DNA from: Periconia sp. R9002
Lineage: Eukaryota; Ascomycota; Dothideomycetes; Pleosporales; Periconiaceae
Direction: 5' to 3'
DNA: 16,865 nt
Assembly (NCBI GenBank): GCA_023627715.1
Contig: JAMAHW010000204.1
Span: 1-16,865 of the forward strand
Part shown: positions 16,852-16,865 of the stretch, piece by piece
How the letters are laid out: each line of letters begins with the position of its first letter
Position numbering within the stretch: the first letter of the stretch is position 1
Notes under the pieces: generated by a model
Told to the model about the DNA's origin: nothing
What the model saw: the letters and a program-made list of their open reading frames with translations, nothing else
Databases searched by the model: none
Translations under genes and position numbers: made by a program

Positions 16852-16865
16852 AGGATGACGTTATT

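Overview
The window looks like nuclear DNA of a filamentous ascomycete (Pezizomycotina). Short GT-AG introns (48-137 bp) with CTAAT-like branch sites, a Tad-like LINE relic, a pogo/Fot-type transposase relic, fungal BTB genes and a PNP/NB-ARC/TPR NLR-type gene all point that way. Several of the broken genes carry TAG/TAA stops where relatives probably have CAG/CAA. That resembles CpA-to-TpA damage from RIP (repeat-induced point mutation), but no alignment was available to prove it.

Layout. 2-726: LINE relic (+). 704-1760: pogo-type transposase relic (-). 2275-2985: intact CYTH-domain, thiamine-triphosphatase-like protein (+). 3371-4387: intact viperin/RSAD2-like radical-SAM enzyme (-). 4921-5652: intact three-exon UMP/CMP-kinase-like gene (+). 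6102-6802: BTB gene with one frameshift (-). 7556-8330: second, decayed BTB gene (+). 8539-11460: decayed NLR-like gene with PNP, NB-ARC and TPR parts (+). 11800-13056: fungal protein with a possible PD-(D/E)XK-type core (-). 13057-14428: gene-poor, visibly AT-rich in its right part. 14429-15794: secreted HExxH metallopeptidase-like gene with four exons (-). 16642-16851: short secreted protein at the right edge (+).

The most interesting part is the intact block at 2275-5652. Viperin makes the chain-terminating nucleotide ddhCTP from CTP. In vertebrates RSAD2 lies next to the kinase gene CMPK2, and prokaryotic viperins often lie next to nucleotide kinases. Here a fungal viperin is divergent from a UMP/CMP-type kinase across a 533-bp shared upstream region, and convergent with a CYTH triphosphatase-type gene. 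A simple model is that the kinase feeds CTP synthesis, viperin converts CTP to ddhCTP, and the CYTH enzyme may act on a triphosphate in the same or another pathway. The last link is speculative. The block is open and complete while genes and transposons on both sides are broken, which suggests it is under selection. Decayed NLR and BTB genes, a nuclease-like protein and secreted proteins nearby give the region the character of a fast-changing accessory or immunity-related locus.
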